This document shows, piece by piece, positions 58,079-64,000 of a stretch of 64,000 nt of DNA. The notes under the pieces are model-generated. The model worked only from the letters and a program-made list of their open reading frames with translations, ran no database searches and was not told the DNA's origin. Location of the stretch: the NCBI GenBank assembly GCA_036346375.1, contig CM070515.1:8950423-9014422 (forward strand), written 5' to 3'. This DNA comes from Guadua angustifolia (lineage: Eukaryota > Streptophyta > Magnoliopsida > Poales > Poaceae). Position 1 is the first letter of the stretch, and the number at the start of each line of letters is the position of its first letter. A program made the translations under genes and the position numbers.

Positions 58079-58870
58079 TGTCGGGGATTGGAAAATTCCA
58101 GCAGCCAACCATTGCATCCCGGGGGCCTCCGAGCATGCCCATGCTCGGACGTCGTCCTCAAGAAAGATCTTCGGGTCGCCCGACCTCCGCCGACGACCCG
58201 CCCTCCGTCTAGCTTCGCCCCGAGCATGCTCGCCGGAGTCGCGACTGACGACCCAGTCTGCTGAAGGGACCTCGGGCTTCACCCAAAAGCTGGGCGCAGT
58301 CCACGAAGACGTGGCATTAATTATGCGGCGGCTCGAAGGTTTGCGCGCCCACAATCTACACGCCCGCGGTCTGCGCGCCCGCGATCTGTGCCCACTGTAT
58401 CCACGTCGCGCCGTGCCCGGCGGGAAGCAAGGGAACAACACCACCCACATCCGGAACAGTGGCGCGCCCCTCTGTAATAAATGTTGTGTCGTTTGTAACC
58501 CTCTATAAATATCTTCTTGCACGAAGGGTTCAGGGTTCGACTTCATTCCCTATTTTCCTCATACATAGAGCTTGTTGCTAGTGGTCCGGAGGATAGTCCT
58601 TAAAACCTCCTAGAGCTCCCCGAGCAAGCATACTGTAATACATCCCCAAGAAGTTAGTACCATCACTGGACGTAGGGTTGTTATCTCCCTTACGAGAGAC
58701 CCGAACCAGATCAAAAAAGCCTCCCCCTGTTCGTTGTGATTGTCCCGACCACCTCGATCCGTAGCTCGGCAGGCCCTCAGACGTTATACCCCTCGCGGAA
58801 AAGAGGGCTTAGGTTAATCCCTCATTCAACAAGTAAGTTCGATGGGAGATCGGTTTCCGAATCGTTGACA
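58079..58870 (+). repeat. Right LTR of the non-coding retrotransposon
   Basis: 792 bp, direct repeat of 56460-57240 with substitutions and small indels. Confidence 0.85.
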
Positions 58871-59233
58871 AATATAATGTACTATAAAATTTCTCTTTTA
58901 TCTTTTCCTCCTCTTCCTTAAAACTACTGTGGCAACATGCAACTTTTTTAAAAATTGTTGATGTCTAAGGTTGGACGGCCGCCCAACTTGTCCCCATGCA
59001 CGGTGGATCCGTTTTTCTCTGATTTGGTAGGCTGCGTAACTTCCCCGCATCGAAGAGATTTCAACTGCGACCATGGATATTTCCAAATTAAAAAAAAATG
59101 AAGATTCAGACCACGGCACGATTGGTCAGCAGGAAAACTCACGGTGTTCAATCCCGTCGCTTCTAAATTACTGACTGATTGTGATGACGTAAATGGTTAT
59201 AACTTTGTTACCTCGTTGAAAGCTTAGGATATA

Positions 59234-59482
59234 CTTTCTCCGATCACAAATAGTTGCCGTTTCGAATATAAGTACGATTAATTTTTCAAAACATTGACTA
59301 TCAATGTCTCTTAAATCTTTTAATTGGGTATGGAAAAATCATATGTAGATTTGTCACAAAAAGTACTTTAATAATATTATAGTTTTATTAGGCTTTATAA
59401 ATATATTATAATAAAAATTAATGATTAATGTTTTAATACCCGAGACGTGACGATATCTAGGACTGTCCGTGATAGGAGGGAG
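59234..59482. mobile_element. Stowaway MITE (Tc1/mariner)
   Basis: It begins CTTTCTCCGATCACAAATAG and ends CCGTGATAGGAGGGAG, imperfect inverted repeats. TA lies on both sides (59232-59233 and 59483-59484). At 249 bp it is a typical size. It sits about 190 bp upstream of the ABC transporter's TATA box. Confidence 0.75.
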
Positions 59483-59669
59483 TACGGAAATCAAAAAAAA
59501 AAAAAAAGAGTCGCAAGGAAACAGAGGGACGGAGTCAGCATGCCAATTGCAAGTCAGCAACCAACCAGGCACGCATCAGACGGAGGACGCCCATTCTTAC
59601 GTCACTACTCCTCAGTCCTCACCTAACTCATGACTGACTTCACATGAACATCTTTCCATCGCTTTCGTC

Positions 59670-59676
59670 TATATAT
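59670..59676 (+). promoter_or_regulatory. TATA box of the PDR transporter gene
   Basis: TATATAT 192 bases before the ATG at 59868, allowing a 5' leader of about 160 bases. An A/C-rich leader with no ATG other than one near 59718 follows. Confidence 0.5.
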
Positions 59677-59867
59677 CTCAGCTTCTACTCCCCGTGCTGG
59701 TTAAACACTTGAACCCATGCAGAGGCAGAGGCGCAGAACTAAAGCCTAAATCCACACAACTCCAATTCTCCAAACACGAGTTGTTCTACAGCAGCAAGAA
59801 CCAGAAACAACTGGCTAAGGCTGCGGGGAGAGATAGCGAGAGATTAGAGTGATCCGTACAACCAAGG

Positions 59868-62800
59868 ATGAATACGGAGATCCATAAGATCGCGAGTCTG
59901 CGGCGGCAGAGCTCGCTGTGGCGGCCTGGCGACGACGTGTTCTCGCGGTCGTCGTCGCGGTACCAGGATGAGGAGGACGACGAGGAGGCGCTGCGGTGGG
60001 CGGCGCTGGAGCGGCTGCCGACGTACGACCGCGTGCGGCGGGGCATCCTGACGATGGCGGAGGGGGGAGAGAAGGTGGACGTCGACGTCGGCAGTCTCGG
60101 CGCCCGCGAGAGCCGCGCACTCATCGGACGCCTCATCCGTGCCGCCGACGAGGACCACGAGCGGTTCCTCCTCAAGCTCAGGGAGCGCATGGACAGGTAC
60201 GGTGAGAGTACACACACTGCACGTAGCATGTATAGTACATAGCCACGGCTAATTAATGCATGAGAGGAACTATAAAATTAAACGGTGCCGTCAAAAAAAA
60301 CTCTAAAATGGGATAAGCATAAGCCAACGCCGTCTGATTACCTCATCTGAACCATAGCCATCCGTTAATATCTTACTGAGTTCATGCATCAACGCTATAT
60401 ATCCACCTTATTAAGACATGTTCATGCATCAACGCTATCCACCTTATTAAGATGTGTGCACCGATCAATCTACCAAAAAGACTAAGATTCTGTTTGTTAT
60501 GATTATAATTTTTTCGAAAAGTAGCTTTCAGCTAAACTGTATGGCTGAAGGACTAAATGGCTGGACCGAAGAGATTGAAGTATAAATAAGTGATCTCTAG
60601 AGCCTGGCTAGAATCCTCGATCGCCACCTGAAACGTGAAACTCGCTTGAAACCCATCGTGCTTCGAGCTAATGCAGTAATACGGGCCCCTGCATCCCAAA
60701 TCATAAAATCCTGAAACTTGTTATTTTTTGTTTTTAAAGCCAATGATATCCTGAAACTTCATGTTCAAGTGGCATACGATGATAATAACATATATAAGCA
60801 ATCGTGCAATAATAAATCGCTAAAAAACTGCAAAGTCTGCATAAGATTTTAGATCGGGCAATTAGTCGTTGGATAAATATTGGAAATTAATTGTATGTAC
60901 TGCGTGTGTACGTGCAGGGTGGGGATAGACTACCCGACCATCGAGGTGCGGTTTGAGAACCTGGAGGTGGCGGCGGAGGTGCACGTCGGCAACCGGGGCC
61001 TGCCCACACTCGTCAACTCCGTCACCAACACGATAGAGGTGAACAAATTGCAGTCAACAAATCAAACAACGGGCATGCATACGTGTATATTTATGTGTGC
61101 GCAATTGTGAATAGATGGAATTCGATTTCGTAATAGCTTTGGATTAATTGGACGTAGTATATATGTACGGCGACACAAATTAGAACCTACTAGCTAGCTA
61201 GATGCAAGAGAATTATTTGAAATTAAAATCAAGTAGGAGTTAAAATTAATTATGGAATAGATATAATTTAAATGTTTGAACTGATTAATTTTAGAGTTAA
61301 CACCATATTCGAACGTTTTATAACGTGGAATTAATTTTTTTCAATAATTAAATATTTTAAAAGTTATAGTTAGGGCATACATTCCTTTTATTATTTGTTT
61401 TCTAGGTAGAAGCTTGATTTAGAGCTTTCTCCCAATCGCTTAGAAATTTGGAACTTGTAGAGCTAAAATAAAGTGAATTAAGTTTATATTTTTGGTCTAA
61501 AATGTAAACAAGATGATCTATCTAAACACTCTTAATATATAATCACAGACTCGATTCATGAATCTGGTGAAGTTAATTTTAGAGTTTATAACACCATTTC
61601 ACGATTCTCGAATCTTTTAATAATTAAATATTTTAAAAGTTAGAGTTAGCCTAGCATTCTAAACTAAAAAAAATGATGTCGGGCTTACATAATTTAAAAG
61701 TTAGCTCAGAAAGCTGAAAATCGAAATTACAATTTTTGAGCAATTTTTTGTTGTCTAAACATGTAAATGAAGGCATTCCTTTTTCAATTTGTGAAGTTTG
61801 TAGATTTCTAATGGTAGTATTTTTCCATGATGCCAATAAGAAAAACTAAAACTTGACCCATTCAAACTAGTAAAATAGAATGGTCCTTAAGGTTTAGTTC
61901 GTGTTTGATATGGATTCCTACGTGTTCGATCTCAACAACTAAAAAAATAAGAAAAACTAAAACTTGACCCATTCAAACTAGTAAAAGAGAATGGTCCTTA
62001 AGGTTTAATTAGTTCGTGTTTGATAAGGATTCCTACGTGTTCGGTCTCAACAACTAAAAAAAAGAAAAACTAAAACTTAACCCATTCAAACTAGTAAAAG
62101 AGAATGGTCCTTAAGGTTTAGTTCATGTTTGATAAGAATTCCTACGTGTTCGATCTCAACAACTAAAAAATGTCATTCAAAACATATATATAGTCGTGTA
62201 TCTGCATGGGTTGATAACTACTGACCGCCAATCTAGTTTCTCTTTTAGTCTGGAATTCTTATTCCATGTGGTGTAGCGGTGCAAGCGAGGGTATTCATTT
62301 TCCCTTGCCTTGGATTCGATTTTTAGGATCGATACGGTGTACCATATTATACACGTGTATGTTTAGTGGGAAAGCATATATCCGTGTTCTGTGAGATTGT
62401 GGAATCTTTGCAAATTTTTCTATCATGTGTAATGAATGCACGTGTGTAGTGTGAGTGAGGTATGTGTTCTTCGTGTACTCTGAAAGAAATTGCAAAAGAA
62501 AAAGGAATTCATATATTCCGTTAAAGAAAAGGAAAAAATAGGAATAAAAAAGCAGCTAATCTACAAGCCCATTTGCAACGTGATTGCGTGAGACCCAGGC
62601 CCAGCCCAATAGCCCATATCGAAACTTTTCGCCAGCTGCCAACCGACGGATTCATCGCTCTCCCGCCATCTCTACCCTCTCCCACGGTCCCACCAATCTC
62701 CCACGTTGGCCGCCGGTGGCGCCGTCTCCACGACCGCTCCCGGCGACGCGCCGCCCCCCGTTCCATGTGCATCACGGAATCACCACTCATGACGAGCGGT

Positions 62801-64000
62801 CAGCACGCCGCCCCCGTGCGGTTCTGTGGCATTTCGTCGAGCAAATGGTCTGCGTGCTCAAGTATTAGTAATCTTCCTGCTTGGCTGATGTGCTTGCGTG
62901 ACACTTCATCGAGAGGAATAAGATCTGCACCTCTGTATGCTAAGACATGACAAGATTGTTCTCTTGGTGGTGCTCTGCTCCAGGCTGTCGGGAACGCGCT
63001 CCACATCTTCCCTGACAGGAAGCAGCCGATGACTGTCCTCCATGACGTCAGCGGAATCATCAAGCCTCGGAGGTACTCGCTATTCGTATAACCAATTTGT
63101 CTAAAACTGATTGCATTTTCTGTGTGCCGTGCTGCTAACCATCCATGGTCTTGTACTCTTGTTTTTGTCTTTAGGATGACTTTACTATTGGGACCTCCTG
63201 GTTCAGGCAAGACCACGTTGCTTCTGGCATTGGCTGGGAAGCTTGACAAGGAGCTCAAGGTCCTGTGCGCTGTTGTGTGCTGTTTCATTTCTTGTGCTAC
63301 GGATGCTTCCATATTAGCTAACATGACGAAAATTCTGTTGGGTGTTTTTGCTGGTGTGCAGGTCTCGGGGAAGGTTACCTACAATGGCCATGAGATGAAC
63401 GAGTTTGTCCCGCAAAGGACAGCTGCGTACATCAGCCAGCATGATCTCCACATTGGGGAGATGACTGTGAGGGAGACCTTGGCCTTCTCAGCACGGTGCC
63501 AAGGTGTTGGCTCTCGATATGGTATGTGCCTGAATGTTGGCTTACTCGAGACCATATAATGGATACTGAGCTTTGTGGCTTTCCTTGTTCTAGAAATGCT
63601 GGTTGAGTTGGCAAGAAGAGAAAAGGCTGAGAACATCAAGCCAGATCATGATATTGATGTCTATATGAAGGTGAGGTCGCTATCACATATGAGCACTCTA
63701 TGTTGCTTATACTTACTTATCTAACAAGCATAGCACTGAACAGAAACATTTCAAGAGGACTTCTCAGATGTACTGTATTTTTTTTGGAAAAATAACAGAT
63801 AGTTAATTCCATATTTTACTCTTGTAGGCCTCAGCTATGGCGGGACAAGAATCCAGTGTTGTTACGGAGTACATCTTGAAGGTACAGTAGTCTGCCAGCT
63901 ATGGATCTTATTCAAGCACTACAAGGATGATTTTTATGGGATATTTGTTTATTAATCAGATCTCGTGTCTGCTACTCTGCTACATATCTGCAGATTTTAG
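59868..64000 (+). CDS. Full-size ABCG (PDR-type) transporter, 5' part
   Basis: Eight exons with GT/AG introns join in frame: 59868-60196, 60918-61038, 62984-63072, 63175-63259, 63362-63521, 63594-63670, 63828-63881 and 63994 to the window edge. The N terminus has the plant PDR pattern EEALRWAALERLPTYDRVRR, then IDYPTIEVRFENL and LPTLVNSVTNTIE (ABC-transporter N-terminal domain). The first nucleotide-binding domain follows, with Walker A GPPGSGKTT at about 186-194 and the Q-loop in AAYISQHDLHIGEMTVRETL. The signature motif, Walker B and membrane domains lie beyond the window. Such proteins export terpenoids, hormones or defence compounds across the plasma membrane using ATP; the substrate cannot be told. 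Intron 2 is 1.9 kb and packed with repeats. I see no defect in the visible part. Confidence 0.93.
60380..60455. repeat. Short tandem duplication in PDR intron 1
   Basis: GTTCATGCATCAACGCTAT...CCACCTTATTAAGA appears twice, about 39 bases apart, the second copy lacking four bases. Confidence 0.8.
61405..61616. mobile_element. MITE in PDR intron 2
   Basis: It shares the core AAGTGAATTAAGTTTATATT and GTCTAAAATGTA with 28587-28817 and, reversed, 6257-6480. The ends are decayed, so borders are approximate. Confidence 0.5.
61841..62171. repeat. Tandem triplication, about 112-bp units, in PDR intron 2
   Basis: AAAAACTAAAACTTGACCCA begins at 61841 and 61952, and a one-base variant at 62065. Each is followed by the same GAATGGTCCTTAAGGTTTA and CCTACGTGTTCG stretches. 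Confidence 0.92.
62560..62950 (+). other. GC-rich island inside PDR intron 2
   Basis: About 300 bp of GC-rich sequence in an otherwise AT-rich intron is open in two plus frames and one minus frame. It has no recognised domain. The splice acceptor of exon 3 follows at 62983. It could be captured sequence or an alternative first exon. Confidence 0.35.

Larger units (their letters stand above)
56460..58870 (+). mobile_element. Non-coding two-LTR retrotransposon (LARD/TRIM-like)
   Basis: Two LTRs (56460-57240 and 58079-58870) both start TGTCGGGGATTG and end CG(T)TCGACA or CGTTGACA. They bracket only 838 bp without gag or pol. A polypurine-like CCTCGGGGGCTAGA precedes the right LTR. The primer-binding region after the left LTR (ATTGCGCCCGTCGTGTGG) looks like a decayed form of the gypsy TGGCGCCGTCTGTGG site. 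Flanks AGTAT and AATAT agree at four of five bases. It must depend on enzymes from another element. Confidence 0.85.

Noticed and set aside
57527..58546. Frames of 113-177 codons in the two-LTR element
   Set aside because: They span LTR and tandem-repeat sequence, have no gag or pol motif, and cross the LTR boundary.
59786..60229. Minus-strand frames of 101-147 codons opposite PDR exon 1
   Set aside because: They are antisense to a clear PDR N-terminal exon and consist of Arg/Ser/Pro runs.
62270..62340. tRNA-like or SINE-like words (GTGTAGCGGTGC, GGATTCGAT)
   Set aside because: The A-box and B-box resemblance is partial, spacing is off and no cloverleaf could be drawn.
1..64000. CRISPR arrays, bacterial operons, rRNA genes
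   Set aside because: Introns, plant transposons and plant-only gene families show nuclear plant DNA, and no spaced direct-repeat array or rRNA stretch is present.

Overview
This 64 kb window is nuclear DNA from a grass, most likely a panicoid. That reading rests on split exons with GT/AG introns, CACTA, hAT, Stowaway and Tourist-type transposons, long solo LTRs, and plant-only families (DUF26 receptor kinases, a DUF761 protein, a PDR-type ABCG transporter). The species assignment is inference. Most of the window is transposon-derived and only a few host genes can be supported.

Layout. 1-1398: end of an LTR, a primer-binding site and retrotransposon remnant. 1399-4661: a CACTA element with exact ends, an AGT target duplication and a broken TNP2-type transposase. 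5.6-6.7 kb: a tandem duplication and MITEs. 7255-8016: an intact single-exon DUF761 gene. 9-14.8 kb: a probable LTR, nested Tourist-like MITEs and a non-autonomous hAT. 15659-20604: a decayed hAT transposon with an 8-bp target duplication.

21.4-38.6 kb: the main host locus, a direct segmental duplication (unit A about 21364-29002, unit B about 31100-38615). Each unit carries a complete seven-exon cysteine-rich receptor-like kinase (CRK). A decayed LINE sits in the spacer. Later changes differ between units: a 144-bp LINE tail and a row of three MITEs in A, and a long foldback with a GC-rich centre in B. A possible 51-codon two-exon minus-strand gene lies just beyond CRK-B, and its second exon survives next to CRK-A. 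40370-40603: a small minus-strand gene of unknown function.

41-59.5 kb: almost all repeats. There is an unexplained open segment near 42 kb, a decayed Ty3/gypsy pol (minus strand, about 45.8-47.1 kb), a 2.5 kb solo LTR with a CACCT duplication, a second LTR with another LTR-like element nested in it, a non-coding two-LTR element (56460-58870) and a Stowaway MITE. 59868-64000: the first eight exons of a full-size ABCG/PDR transporter that runs off the right edge.

The CRKs are plasma-membrane receptor kinases and the PDR protein is a membrane exporter. Nothing in the sequence ties them into one pathway. The sequence best repays attention as a record of layered transposon insertions around a young receptor-kinase duplication.
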